Shown here: positions 46,801 to 56,428 of the stretch, one piece after another
Layout of the letters: each line of letters opens with the position of its first letter
How positions within the stretch are numbered: position 1 is the stretch's first letter
Assembly (NCBI RefSeq): GCF_030506305.1
Contig: NZ_CP119421.1
Coordinates: 2,271,501 to 2,335,500, forward strand
Direction: 5' to 3'
DNA length: 64,000 bases
Source of the DNA: Porifericola rhodea
GTDB taxonomy: Bacteria > Bacteroidota > Bacteroidia > Cytophagales > Cyclobacteriaceae
Notes under the pieces: model-generated
What the model was told of the DNA's origin: nothing
The model's input: the letters and a program-made list of their open reading frames with translations, nothing else
The model's database searches: none
Translations under genes and position numbers: made by a program

Positions 46801-49800
46801 TTATCTGATTATTGTAATGCTACCTGTTTTGGTGCCAGCTTCTTCTCCACAATCTATCAGGTAGAAATACACGCCTTCTGGCATAACCTTACCATTAATA
46901 GTTCCATCCCAACCATTGGCATTACTATAATTCTCTATCTCATGTAGCTTGCTACCTAAACGGTCATATAAGGTTAATTTACAGTCAGGAAACAGGCCCA
47001 TACGCTCTACATACCAAACATCGTGTCTTCCATCTCCATTGGGTGTAAATGCCTGATCTGGCTCTACATCCAGAGAGCGGTCTACATTGACTGTATATGA
47101 TAAGCTTGTCTGACAGCCTTCCTTATTGGTAACTATGCAGGTATAAGTTGTGGTAACTAAAGGCCGTACTTCAGGGTTGTGTACGGTGCTATCATCCATA
47201 TTATGAGCTGGCGACCAGGCATAAGTAAAGTCATCGTTTTCTTCTACCTTCAGTTGAATGCTCTCTCCTAAAGAAATTCTATCAGCGTCAGCAGTAATTT
47301 CAGCTGCCGGATTATCCGCTTCTACAACAGTAATACTCGCGGTCTCTGTGCAATTGGCTTCTGTGATGGCAGTTAGTATATACTCACCCGGTTCATTAAC
47401 CGTAATTGTAGTGCCACTTTCTCCATTATCCCAGGCATATGAAGCGAAACCTTCATTAGCTAATAGTTTTACAGTAGCCTCCGGACACAGATTAGGGCTG
47501 TCTGGCGTTTCAATGCTCAGTGAAGGAATATCAATAACTTCAACTTCTTGAGTATAACTGTCTTTTACCTGCTTACTATCGTTTAAAATTTCTACTTTTA
47601 TTGTGTATTCCCCCGCTGCTGAGAAAATATGGCTATATGTAGCACCGCTCTTAGGGGCAGCCTCATCCCCAAAACTCCATCGGTAGCTGATCTCTTTTCC
47701 ATTAAGCGTAGCCGGTGATATACTCACATCTAGTGTTTCATTAAGGCATATATCTTCAGGAATGTCCACTTCTGCGTACGCAACCTCTATGGGGGCGCTT
47801 TCCTTGGTACATCCGGTTTCGTTGCGGATAACAGCTACATAGGTACCTGCTTGGCTTACAGTTAGCGTAGTATTGCTAGCTCCACTAATAGTAGAGCCGT
47901 CTTTCTTCCAGCTGTAAGTGCTTCCGCTAACTTCCTTTACTTTTAGCGTAGCACTGCCACCTTCAAAAATGGCCAGAGGATCTTCAGAAGTAATGTTGAT
48001 AGATTCTGGCTCGCTAACTTTTATGTAAGTGCTACTAGTATCACTCACACAGCCACCGTTTTCTTCGCTTGCTTTTACATAGAGAACGTATAGACCTTCA
48101 TTTTCCTTTGTAGCATTATCGATAACAGGATTTTGTTCATTGGAAACAAATCCATTTGGACCCTCCCAGAAGAAACGTGCGTTTACATTTTGTGCGCGAA
48201 GTATAACCCGGTCTCCATAGCAAAATGGCTCTTCCGGATTTTTGTCTATAATGGTAGGTTTATCCGGTACAAAACCATCAGGTCTTACTACCTGTACTAC
48301 ATTGGATACAATTTCATTACAATCAAACCCATTGTTAGATGAAGAAATTTTTACACGATAGTAGGCTTCATTCTCAGTAGTAAAAGTGATGGTAGAGTCG
48401 GTAGCAATCGCTAATTCAGTAAAAGTATTGCCGTCTGCTGAACTCTCCCACTTGTAAGTTAATGCTATACCCTGTGTAACAGAAAGCTGGTAGGGTAGTT
48501 CGTCACAAACGCCTAGTCCATTTACTGGCTCTAATACAGGCTTGATGCAGTTACGGTTGAGCAGTACATGTACTTCATCGGAGTCCACTCCAGTATATGC
48601 CAAATCGGGTAGACCATCACCATTCAGGTCAGCAGCCCGTACACTTTGTATGCCTTCCCCTCTATTAATAACCTCCTTGTCGTTAAAATTAAGGCTGGTA
48701 GAAGTACTATTATTTAGTAATACAACTACTCTATCATCGGTTGACGAGGAATAAGTAATGTCTAGCATCCCGTTACCATCCAGATCAGCAAGTTCTAAGC
48801 CTTCTCTACCATCTAGAGGAATCTGATCAAAACGCACAGCATTGTCAAAGGAGATATCTCCTATTACAGAATTGTTCTTAAAAACACCAACGTAGTCCTT
48901 GTTGATAATAATTATTTCGGGTTTCCCATCACCATTCAGGTCGCCTGAACGCATATTGGTAGTTAAACCTGAAGTACTCAGCGTGCTATAAGAATCAAAG
49001 CTTATGGTACCACCAGCACTACTGTTTTTAATGATATATACGCCGCTTTTCTCATCTTCAGAAACGATAATATCTGCTTTCCCGTCACCGTCCAGATCTT
49101 CAAGGTCAATACCACTTATTTTTTCATCATCAATACCAAACTGGTCAAATGGCAGAATAGCGATATTGTTAAACTTTGTAACACCTCCGGTGCTTATATT
49201 TTTGAATACAGATATACCTCCTCCGTTAGAAATAGAGGCAACCACAATTTCAGGTTTACCATCATCATCCAGATCTTTGATATCCATACGTGCGGACAAT
49301 GTACCATCTGCAGTATACGAGATGGCAGGACTGGGTAAAGCAAATGAGATGGCTCCTCCTACAGTGCTGTTGTTCTCAAAAATATAGATGCGCTCGGAGT
49401 TAGAAGCATTACTGGCTGCCGAAAAAACCAGTTCTGGCTTACCGTCTCCATTCAAATCTCCACAGCGTACCCAACGAGTTTTTGTATTTACGTCAAACTC
49501 TCTTTGAGTAAAGTCTACAGAATTAATATCGGGAGAAATATTTTCCAGTACTGTTATTTTATCATCATCAATGTCTGAAGTAGCAATGTCTACCTTTCCA
49601 TCCATATTGAAATCACACATACAGTTGTTATACAAGCCCGTACCAGAGGAGGGAAAACTATAGGGGCCGTCGTCCAGACGAGATTGATCAAAGGTGTTGC
49701 CATCGTGGCTTAGCATAAAGTTTTTAGGCGAGTAAGCCGTCAGTCGGCTATCCAGACGGAGCACAGAAACGCTTCCGTAGGTAGCTCCAGCTGGTACTTT

Positions 49801-50031
49801 TACTTTAATGCTCGTATCACTTAGCTCAAGTACTTCGCCAGTGGCGGCGCCGAACATAACTAAAATATTGTTTTCATCTGTTCCAAACCCACTTCCACTT
49901 ATGGTGAGAACCTCTTTTACCGTGGCATAAGTTTTATCCAGGCTTTTTATGACTGGAGTCTGGGCAAATGCAGTAGGAATACTCGCCATGAGAATGGCAA
50001 AAACGAATAGATATCTGCTAACTTGCTTCAT
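46801..50031 (-). CDS. Giant FG-GAP/PKD surface protein with T9SS tail
   Basis: A 1076-residue exported protein. After a signal peptide (about 1-24, ending AFAQ) comes an IPT/TIG domain (PVIKSLDKTYATVKEVLTISGSGFG), then about seven FG-GAP/VCBS repeats with DxNGDGxxD calcium-binding loops (residues about 130-490, for example GDLNGDGKPEL), several Ig-like domains (500-745), a PKD domain (about 750-830), two further Ig-like domains and a gliding-motility-type C-terminal domain (TPNGDGRHDVWYVERMG, from about 985 to the end). This tail directs export by the type IX secretion system. The FG-GAP propeller suggests adhesion or binding to a surface. Function otherwise unknown. Confidence 0.92.
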   Translation of the reverse strand: MKQVSRYLFVFAILMASIPTAFAQTPVIKSLDKTYATVKEVLTISGSGFGTDENNILVMFGAATGEVLELSDTSIKVKVPAGATYGSVSVLRLDSRLTAYSPKNFMLSHDGNTFDQSRLDDGPYSFPSSGTGLYNNCMCDFNMDGKVDIATSDIDDDKITVLENISPDINSVDFTQREFDVNTKTRWVRCGDLNGDGKPELVFSAASNASNSERIYIFENNSTVGGAISFALPSPAISYTADGTLSARMDIKDLDDDGKPEIVVASISNGGGISVFKNISTGGVTKFNNIAILPFDQFGIDDEKISGIDLEDLDGDGKADIIVSEDEKSGVYIIKNSSAGGTISFDSYSTLSTSGLTTNMRSGDLNGDGKPEIIIINKDYVGVFKNNSVIGDISFDNAVRFDQIPLDGREGLELADLDGNGMLDITYSSSTDDRVVVLLNNSTSTSLNFNDKEVINRGEGIQSVRAADLNGDGLPDLAYTGVDSDEVHVLLNRNCIKPVLEPVNGLGVCDELPYQLSVTQGIALTYKWESSADGNTFTELAIATDSTITFTTENEAYYRVKISSSNNGFDCNEIVSNVVQVVRPDGFVPDKPTIIDKNPEEPFCYGDRVILRAQNVNARFFWEGPNGFVSNEQNPVIDNATKENEGLYVLYVKASEENGGCVSDTSSTYIKVSEPESINITSEDPLAIFEGGSATLKVKEVSGSTYSWKKDGSTISGASNTTLTVSQAGTYVAVIRNETGCTKESAPIEVAYAEVDIPEDICLNETLDVSISPATLNGKEISYRWSFGDEAAPKSGATYSHIFSAAGEYTIKVEILNDSKQVKDSYTQEVEVIDIPSLSIETPDSPNLCPEATVKLLANEGFASYAWDNGESGTTITVNEPGEYILTAITEANCTETASITVVEADNPAAEITADADRISLGESIQLKVEENDDFTYAWSPAHNMDDSTVHNPEVRPLVTTTYTCIVTNKEGCQTSLSYTVNVDRSLDVEPDQAFTPNGDGRHDVWYVERMGLFPDCKLTLYDRLGSKLHEIENYSNANGWDGTINGKVMPEGVYFYLIDCGEEAGTKTGSITIIR

Positions 50032-50183
50032 CTTATTAGGTGCAATTTTTCAAACAGACAAGGTAGGTATTGTGCTGATGATAAGCGGCTTAACAGTATG
50101 AAGAAGCCAACCTTTGTAATGTCTCGTAGGAGAAAGAATAAAAGCTTTGGCAAGAATTTTATATAGATTATTATTAACTAGAA

Positions 50184-50213
50184 AATACTTGCTTAGTGGT
50201 TAAGCTAAGTATT
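50184..50213. promoter_or_regulatory. Inverted repeat in the pncA leader
   Basis: AATACTTGCTT (50184-50194) pairs with AAGCTAAGTATT (50202-50213) with one bulged base and a seven-base loop, 27 bases before the pncA ATG. A short T run (50216-50220) follows. It could be an operator, an attenuator hairpin or a weak terminator. Regulator unknown. Confidence 0.4.
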
Positions 50214-50239
50214 ACTTTTTCAACATAAAATACGAAAAC

Positions 50240-50866
50240 ATGGATGCTTTACTTTTAGTAGATATACAGAATGATTTTCTGCCTGGAGGTGCGTTAGAAG
50301 TGAGGGAAGGAGATCAGATTGTGCCGATTGTAAATGACTTACAAGCGTTTTTTGAATTAATTGTGGCTACTCAGGATTTCCACCCCAAAGATCATGGAAG
50401 TTTTGCTGCTAACCACGAGGGGAAAAAACCAGGCGACCATATTGTACTAGGCGGGTTAGATCAGGTGCTATGGCCAGTGCATTGTGTACAAGGTAGCCAG
50501 GGGGCAAAGTTCTCAAGTCTTTTAAAAATGGATAAAGTTGCTACCGTCGTTAAAAAAGGCCTTGACAAGCAAATAGATAGCTATAGTGGTTTTTACGACA
50601 ATGGCCACAAACGTTCAACTGGTTTGAGCAATTACTTGAAAGATAAGGGCGTAAAACGGGTTTTTGTAACAGGACTGGCCGCTGATTTTTGTGTAAAATT
50701 TACTGCGCTGGATGCCCTTGAAGAAGGTTTTGATACCATAGTTGTTCAGGATGCTACTCGTGCAGTAAATCTTAAGGAAGGCGATTTTGATAAGGCGATG
50801 GAAGAGTTGAGAAGCAAAGGAGCTCAAGTAATGCTAAGTAGAGATGTGGTAAAAATGATTAGCTAA
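50240..50866 (+). CDS. pncA: Nicotinamidase/pyrazinamidase
   Basis: A 208-residue nicotinamidase, which turns nicotinamide into nicotinate for NAD salvage and also acts on pyrazinamide. The catalytic triad is visible as Asp8 (LLLVDIQNDF), Lys106 (VVKKG) and Cys151 (ADFCVKFTALDA). Metal ligands are likely Asp46 and His48 (TQDFHPKDHGSF) plus His52 and His81 (WPVHCVQGS). Length and motif order are those of the E. coli enzyme. Cytoplasmic. An inverted repeat lies just before the start. Confidence 0.94.
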   Translation: MDALLLVDIQNDFLPGGALEVREGDQIVPIVNDLQAFFELIVATQDFHPKDHGSFAANHEGKKPGDHIVLGGLDQVLWPVHCVQGSQGAKFSSLLKMDKVATVVKKGLDKQIDSYSGFYDNGHKRSTGLSNYLKDKGVKRVFVTGLAADFCVKFTALDALEEGFDTIVVQDATRAVNLKEGDFDKAMEELRSKGAQVMLSRDVVKMIS

Positions 50867-50982
50867 TCTACTTATTTGCAATAATTAAGTAATTTGGATA
50901 TTGTGAGTTATTGCTCTTTTTTGTAAAAAATATAAGTGTTTCTAAAGGTAAATTTGTGTATTAATACATAAACTCCTTTTAT

Positions 50983-51483
50983 ATGTCAAAACTTAACACT
51001 TTACTTTTCTCAATTTTATTGATTTATCTTAGTAGTTGTGCCAGCATTGTTAGTAAAACGCGCTATCCGGTTTCACTCAACAGTACTCCGAATAATGCCA
51101 CAGTAACAATTACTGACAAAAAGGGCAGAGAAGTGTATTCTGGTCAAACACCTGCAAATATCTATCTAAAGTCTGGCTCGGGCTATTTTGGCAAAGCGCA
51201 ATACTTAATAAAATTTACTAAAGAAGGTTATCAGGCTAAGACAGTACCAATTACTGCTACACTTAATGGGTGGTATTTTGGAAATATAGTGTTTGGAGGG
51301 CTTATTGGCTTTCTAATTGTTGACCCTGCTACTGGTGCTATGTACAGGATAGATACTATGCAAATCAATGAAACTTTAGGGCAAACAGTTGCTCAAGCGG
51401 ATGAAAACTCATTAAAAATTATGAGTATTGATGAGGTGCCCGAAATTTGGAAATCGAAACTTATAGAGATAAAATCGGAGTAA
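50983..51483 (+). CDS. Lipoprotein with PEGA-like domain
   Basis: A 166-residue lipoprotein with signal ending in YLSSC (Cys19). The domain after it (RYPVSLNSTPNNATVTITDKKGREVYSGQTPANIYLKSG within residues 27-66) is the pattern of a PEGA-type beta domain, often found on cell-surface or periplasmic proteins. A hydrophobic stretch WYFGNIVFGGLIGFLIVDPATGAM (about 104-128) follows and may touch the membrane. Lipoproteins of this type occur widely in Bacteroidota; their role is unknown. Confidence 0.75.
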   Translation: MSKLNTLLFSILLIYLSSCASIVSKTRYPVSLNSTPNNATVTITDKKGREVYSGQTPANIYLKSGSGYFGKAQYLIKFTKEGYQAKTVPITATLNGWYFGNIVFGGLIGFLIVDPATGAMYRIDTMQINETLGQTVAQADENSLKIMSIDEVPEIWKSKLIEIKSE

Positions 51484-51489
51484 AATAAA

Positions 51490-51513
51490 AGAGGTTGCCA
51501 TTTGGCAACCTCT
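51490..51513. terminator. Bidirectional terminator between the lipoprotein gene and gapA
   Basis: An 11-base stem (AGAGGTTGCCA at 51490-51500; TGGCAACCTCT at 51503-51513) with a two-base loop. T-rich tails follow on both strands (TTTTATTTTA on the minus strand). It serves the two convergent genes. Confidence 0.85.
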
Positions 51514-51541
51514 TCTCATTTCTGATAAGTGTACGGTCTTA

Positions 51542-52596
<1,055 letters not shown>

Positions 52597-52738
52597 TTTT
52601 AAACTCATATCAGGGAATATATATACAATCGAGTATACTAGATTATTCTAAACTTGTTTTACATTCTGCCTGTTAATAAATGTGAAAGTTGAATCAGAGA
52701 CATAAAGATAATTTTTTTTGGAAAAAAATCTGATAAGC

Positions 52739-52769
52739 TTTGCAATTTATCAGATGCTACTTATATTTG
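52739..52769 (+). promoter_or_regulatory. tRNA-Glu promoter, Bacteroidota type
   Basis: TTTG (52739-52742), exactly 19 bases, then TATATTTG (52762-52769): a full match to the -33/-7 consensus used by the primary sigma factor of this phylum. Transcription should start near 52775, about a dozen bases before the first tRNA. Confidence 0.82.
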
Positions 52770-52787
52770 CGGTCTCAAAACGAAAAC

Positions 52788-52859
52788 GGTCCGTTCGTCT
52801 AGGGGTTAGGACGCCAGGTTTTCATCCTGGTAACAGGGGTTCGATTCCCCTACGGACTA
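52788..52859 (+). tRNA. tRNA-Glu (anticodon UUC), copy 1
   Basis: A 72-base tRNA with all four stems: acceptor 52788-52794 with 52852-52858, D stem GTCT/GGAC, anticodon stem CCAGG/CCTGG with loop TTTTCAT (anticodon TTC), and T stem AGGGG/CCCCT with loop TTCGATT. The discriminator is A. CCA is not encoded and must be added. Identical to copy 2. Confidence 0.97.
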
Positions 52860-52923
52860 CTTAGTTCTTTTAATTTTAAATCACTTTCTCACTGTTTGCA
52901 CTTGAGAAATGGTCACATGACCC

Positions 52924-52995
52924 GGTCCGTTCGTCTAGGGGTTAGGACGCCAGGTTTTCATCCTGGTAACAGGGGTTCGATTCCCCTACGGACTA
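52924..52995 (+). tRNA. tRNA-Glu (anticodon UUC), copy 2
   Basis: All 72 bases are identical to copy 1, which ends 64 bases upstream. The spacer has no promoter-like element, so both copies are probably cut from one transcript. A terminator follows directly. Confidence 0.97.
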
Positions 52996-52998
52996 CTT

Positions 52999-53033
52999 AA
53001 AGCCTTCATCAATTTTGGTGAAGGCTTTTTTTT
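52999..53033 (+). terminator. Terminator of the tRNA-Glu operon
   Basis: A ten-base stem (AAAGCCTTCA, 52999-53008; TGAAGGCTTT, 53019-53028) with a ten-base loop and a T run to 53033. Confidence 0.9.
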
Positions 53034-53092
53034 ATCCTTTTATCCTACCTCTCGTATACTCACTGAATTTTAATGATGAATAAATAGTGAAC

Positions 53093-53728
53093 ATGCAGGA
53101 AATACTTTATTGTTATGATCCGCTGTGCGGTTGGTGTTATGGTTTTAGCCCGGTAATTGAAAGATTGGAGCAAGATTTTGGAAACCAAATTAAGTTTACA
53201 GCTTACAGCGGTGGTATGGTGACAGGTGAGAGAGTTTCGCCTATTGGGCAATCTTTTGGCTATATTAAAGAAGCGCTCAAAACGGTAGAATCACGTGCTT
53301 CTGTTCAATTTGGTGAGCCATTCAAACAACTTTTGGAAGAAGGAAGCTATATATATAACTCAGCGCCCCCCAGCAAAGCTCTCACTATATATAAGTCAGT
53401 CTCTAATGGTAGTAGTGTGGCCTTTGCTCATGCCCTCCAAAAGTGGCTTTTCTATGATGGCAAAAGTCTTAACGAAGTTCAAAACCTGGCTTCTATTGCC
53501 GAGCAGCATGGACTGGATGCTGAAGTATTTACTCAACTTTTTGAGCAGGATAAATACCAGCAAAAAACCTGGGAAGAGTTTGCCTTCGTGCAAAAGATAG
53601 GGGTACAGGGTTTTCCAACATTACTATTCAGAGATGGACAAAAGTTGTATCTGCTAAGCCGTGGGTATCAGATTTATGAGGTTCTTGAAGGGAGTATAAA
53701 ACAAATACTGGATGGCAGAGTCGTATAA
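53093..53728 (+). CDS. DsbA-family thioredoxin-fold protein
   Basis: A protein of about 211 residues with a thioredoxin-like DsbA fold. I chose the ATG at 53093 (MQEILYCYD), rather than a GTG two codons upstream. The redox motif is CGWC near residue 12 (YDPLCGWCYGFSPV), and the cis-proline loop is VQGFPTLLF near 175. There is no signal peptide, so unlike classic DsbA it works in the cytoplasm, as in the FrnE-like group linked to oxidative stress. It ends 18 bases before the convergent TetR gene. Confidence 0.9.
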   Translation: MQEILYCYDPLCGWCYGFSPVIERLEQDFGNQIKFTAYSGGMVTGERVSPIGQSFGYIKEALKTVESRASVQFGEPFKQLLEEGSYIYNSAPPSKALTIYKSVSNGSSVAFAHALQKWLFYDGKSLNEVQNLASIAEQHGLDAEVFTQLFEQDKYQQKTWEEFAFVQKIGVQGFPTLLFRDGQKLYLLSRGYQIYEVLEGSIKQILDGRVV

Positions 53729-53746
53729 ATATTTAGGAGGCAAACC

Positions 53747-54367
53747 TTAGCTCTTACTCATAATCTCAATATACTCATACATTCCTTTGGTAGTTAAATA
53801 AGGGACTAACATGCTGAAAGCCAATAGCACGTAGTGCCTTAGTTTTTGAGTTTCTTCTCCTTCAAACAATACCTCGGCGTGACCAATCCACGCATCAGAC
53901 AGTATAATTAATTGCTCTACCATATGTTCATACTGGCTGTTAGGTATGTCGTTCTTAAAAATACCTTCCTTGATTAAAGCTTCTGTTAAACTTCCAAACT
54001 GCTGTTTTCTTGATTGGGTAAGTGCCTGATAATGATGTTGTATTTTGGGGAACTTACGCATGACAGCTACAAAGTCTGCCATCAGAAATCTGTAGTCGTA
54101 GAGTTTAGTGTACATAATTTTCAGCGACTGGTAAACTTGTGATAGACTAAACTTCTCGCTTTGGTAGGCTTTCAGCTGCTGGTCAAAAGTGTCTACCAAT
54201 TGCATATACAAGGTATACACTAAGTCCTCTTTTGTGCGAAAATGATAACGCAGATTTCCATCACTCATCTCTAATTGAGCAGCCACATTCTTAGCGGATG
54301 TGTTATCAAGGCCTTGCTTATTAAACAAGGTTCTGGCAGTCTCTAATATTCTCGTTCTGGTGTTCAT
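53747..54367 (-). CDS. TetR/AcrR-family regulator
   Basis: A 206-residue repressor with a TetR helix-turn-helix at the N-terminus (RILETARTLFNKQGLDNTSAKNVAAQLEMSDGNLRYHF within residues 5-42) and a helical ligand-binding body. It is divergent from the FAD monooxygenase gene, 92 bases apart. Two near-identical palindromes between them (54385-54400 and 54431-54446) are the likely binding sites, so it probably represses itself and the monooxygenase until its ligand, likely the enzyme substrate, is present. Confidence 0.92.
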   Translation of the reverse strand: MNTRTRILETARTLFNKQGLDNTSAKNVAAQLEMSDGNLRYHFRTKEDLVYTLYMQLVDTFDQQLKAYQSEKFSLSQVYQSLKIMYTKLYDYRFLMADFVAVMRKFPKIQHHYQALTQSRKQQFGSLTEALIKEGIFKNDIPNSQYEHMVEQLIILSDAWIGHAEVLFEGEETQKLRHYVLLAFSMLVPYLTTKGMYEYIEIMSKS

Positions 54368-54384
54368 ATTGACAGAAAAATATA

Positions 54385-54400
54385 TAGCTCTTGGGAGCTA
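54385..54400. promoter_or_regulatory. Operator 1 of the TetR regulator
   Basis: TAGCTCTTGGGAGCTA: perfect six-base arms around a four-base centre. It has the same arms and spacing as operator 2, 46 bases away. It lies about 18 bases upstream of the TetR ATG and upstream of the monooxygenase -7 element. Confidence 0.68.
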
Positions 54401-54419
54401 ATATATAAAAATTAATTTA

Positions 54420-54427
54420 TACCTTTG
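54420..54427 (+). promoter_or_regulatory. -7 element of the FAD monooxygenase promoter
   Basis: TACCTTTG matches TAnnTTTG exactly, directly before operator 2. No good TTTG lies 19 bases upstream; operator 1 occupies the DNA somewhat further up. Transcription would start inside operator 2, so a bound repressor would block it. Confidence 0.58.
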
Positions 54428-54430
54428 TTT

Positions 54431-54446
54431 TAGCTCTATAGGGCTA
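54431..54446. promoter_or_regulatory. Operator 2 of the TetR regulator
   Basis: TAGCTCTATAGGGCTA shares the pattern TAGCTC-N4-GRGCTA with operator 1, with one mismatch in the arms; symmetry extends to 54428-54449 (TTTTAGC/GCTAAAA). It covers the expected transcription start of the monooxygenase gene. Confidence 0.65.
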
Positions 54447-54459
54447 AAATTATTAGTGT

Positions 54460-55605
54460 ATGAAAAAAATAGCCATCATAGGTGGAGGTATTGGCGGTTT
54501 GTGTGCTGCTATTGCACTTCAGCAAAAAGGATTTGAGGTACATGTATATGAAAAAGCTCCACAACTCAAAGCGCTTGGGGCCGGTATTACCATCTCGGTT
54601 AATGCGGTAAAAGGGCTGGCAACATTGGGTCTGGATCATAAGCTATTAGAAGCTGGTTACCCTCTCAAGAATATGTATGTGCTGGATGAAAAAGGTCGTA
54701 AGCTTGCGCATACATATCTTCCTCCATTAGAAAAAAAATATGGTGCATTTAACTTTTCAATACATAGAGCAGCGCTTCATAAGGTGCTTATACAAGACTT
54801 ACAGGCCGGCACCCTACACCTAAACAAAAGCTTTACTGGTGTAGAGCAAAATTCAGATAGTGTCAAAATTTCTTTTGCGGATGGAAGCCAGTCAGAAGCG
54901 GATTTATTAATTGCGTATGATGGAATTCATTCTGCGGTAAGAGAGCAGCTTATGCCTACAGTAAAGCCTCGCTATGCTGGTTATACTTGCTGGAGAGCAG
55001 TCATTGATTATGTTCCTGAAGTTATTGGTGAACATCAGGCTTCAGAGACCTGGGGACCAAAAGGAAGGTTTGGTATAGTACCCTTAGCTAAGCATAAGCT
55101 GTATTGGTATGCAACAGTAAATGCTCCGGAGGGTAGTAGTGCTATGAAAAATCTGAGTGCTAAAGATCTGATAGCTCATTTTGTGAATTACCACACTCCC
55201 ATTACTGATATTCTGGAGCATAGCCGCGATGAACAAATTATTCTTAATGACATCATTGATCTGAAGCCTATCCCTCAATACACGTTTGGTAAAATCGTAT
55301 TAGCAGGAGATGCCGCGCATGCAACCACTCCCAATATGGGGCAGGGTGCGTGCATGGCTATTGAAGATGCTATAATACTCGCTAATCTGTTAAAAAAGTT
55401 TGAGGTAGATGAAGCACTAGCAGAGTTTGAAAAGAGGCGTATTACACGGACCCATAAAATTGTAAAAAATTCCAGCATGCTGGGGAAAGTATCGCAATGG
55501 GAACATGGAGCTGCTATTTATTTGCGTAACCTACTTCTTAGGGCTACCCCAGCTTACATACAAAGCAAACAGCTAGAGGCATTGTATAGGGTAGACTTAA
55601 GCTAA
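54460..55605 (+). CDS. FAD-dependent aromatic monooxygenase
   Basis: A 381-residue flavoprotein hydroxylase of the PHBH/salicylate hydroxylase class, which adds one oxygen to an aromatic or related ring using NAD(P)H. The FAD site is IGGGIGGLCAAIALQQKG (residues 6-23); the second motif, DLLIAYDGIHSAVREQL near 148-164, is the DG fingerprint; the third, GKIVLAGDAAHATTPNMGQGACMAIEDA within 277-304, binds the flavin ribityl. There is no membrane segment. The substrate is unknown and is probably the inducer of the divergent TetR regulator. A kynurenine hydroxylase role is possible given the nearby dioxygenase but is not supported by specific motifs. Confidence 0.9.
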   Translation: MKKIAIIGGGIGGLCAAIALQQKGFEVHVYEKAPQLKALGAGITISVNAVKGLATLGLDHKLLEAGYPLKNMYVLDEKGRKLAHTYLPPLEKKYGAFNFSIHRAALHKVLIQDLQAGTLHLNKSFTGVEQNSDSVKISFADGSQSEADLLIAYDGIHSAVREQLMPTVKPRYAGYTCWRAVIDYVPEVIGEHQASETWGPKGRFGIVPLAKHKLYWYATVNAPEGSSAMKNLSAKDLIAHFVNYHTPITDILEHSRDEQIILNDIIDLKPIPQYTFGKIVLAGDAAHATTPNMGQGACMAIEDAIILANLLKKFEVDEALAEFEKRRITRTHKIVKNSSMLGKVSQWEHGAAIYLRNLLLRATPAYIQSKQLEALYRVDLS

Positions 55606-55606
55606 C

Positions 55607-55996
55607 TCATGAGGCGCTTTCGGTAAGCAGCTGAATGAGCTTTTCTTTAGATAAAGGCTTGCTAATAAATTTGCTCACAGATTCATACTGCAAGGCTTCC
55701 TCATTATCTTTTTCCCGCACAGAGCTGGTCAGTATCATTATTTCGGTAGACGGATAAGTGGCATAAAATTTCTGCTCATACTCTTTCACAAAGTCTACTC
55801 CTCCCAACTCTGGCATATTAAGGTCAAGCAATATATAGCTGGGAAATTTTTTGTTAGCTGAATGTATCTCTTGCAATGCTTGCAGGGCATCTACTCCACT
55901 ACTGTAGGTAATAAAAAAATCAGAATAGCCTGATTTCTCTATCAGCATAGAATAAATTTCCAGAGCATCTTCATCGTCGTCAATCATGAATATCAT
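55607..55996 (-). CDS. CheY-like single-domain response regulator
   Basis: A 129-residue receiver domain with no output domain. The acidic pocket is IDDDED near residue 5, the phospho-acceptor is the Asp in YILLDLNMPELGG near 57, and the conserved Thr/Ser and Lys are in ILTSSVRE near 87 and FISKPLS near 112. It ends one base from the monooxygenase gene on the other strand. Its partner kinase is not adjacent; the hybrid and multi-PAS kinases in this window are distant. It may act by protein contact or as a phosphate shuttle. Confidence 0.9.
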   Translation of the reverse strand: MIFMIDDDEDALEIYSMLIEKSGYSDFFITYSSGVDALQALQEIHSANKKFPSYILLDLNMPELGGVDFVKEYEQKFYATYPSTEIMILTSSVREKDNEEALQYESVSKFISKPLSKEKLIQLLTESAS

Positions 55997-56428
55997 AGCA
56001 GCTCAAATTTACTAATATTCTTATAATGAATTCATATGGGCAGAAGCAACCCTTAAAGTTGATCGTTAGTTATGATGGATCTGTCCTGTCGTATTATAGG
56101 TTAAATAAAACGAAAACTGAACTTTAGCTTTAAGTAGTATGTGCTACCAAATAGCAAAAGAAGCTGATTAGCCCATTTAATCAAATTAATATCTGTTGCA
56201 TTAAGCTCAAAACTTCATATATTTTTTCTGAGAGCTCAATTAGGGCCACAAAATAATAAAAAAGCATGTTTTTCTGTAGTTCAAACAAAGGTAGAAAAGA
56301 GAAATAGAGTGTTTAATAATTGTTAGGTTCTACGATCAAATACAGCTTTTTATTTTTCTGCGTCTTACATTTAGGGTTAAGGTGGCAGATAATAGGTTTG
56401 TAATACATAACATAAAACTGATTTACAA
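55997..56428. other. Intergenic region before the dioxygenase gene
   Basis: About 430 AT-rich bases with no gene. The right end holds the promoter at 56370-56400. I see nothing else that can be named. Confidence 0.55.
56370..56400 (+). promoter_or_regulatory. Promoter of the 3-hydroxyanthranilate dioxygenase gene
   Basis: TTTA (56370-56373, one base off TTTG), 19 bases, then TAGGTTTG (56393-56400), a full -7 match. Transcription would begin near 56406, about 22 bases before the ATG. Confidence 0.6.

Noticed and set aside
52788-52995. Duplicated tRNA-Glu as a possible integration (att) site.
   Set aside because: Both copies are complete and share one promoter; no integrase or foreign DNA lies on either side.
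54460-55605. FAD monooxygenase as kynurenine 3-monooxygenase, given the dioxygenase nearby.
   Set aside because: It has no C-terminal membrane anchor and resembles the salicylate hydroxylase class; separate promoters and a TetR regulator argue against a shared pathway unit.
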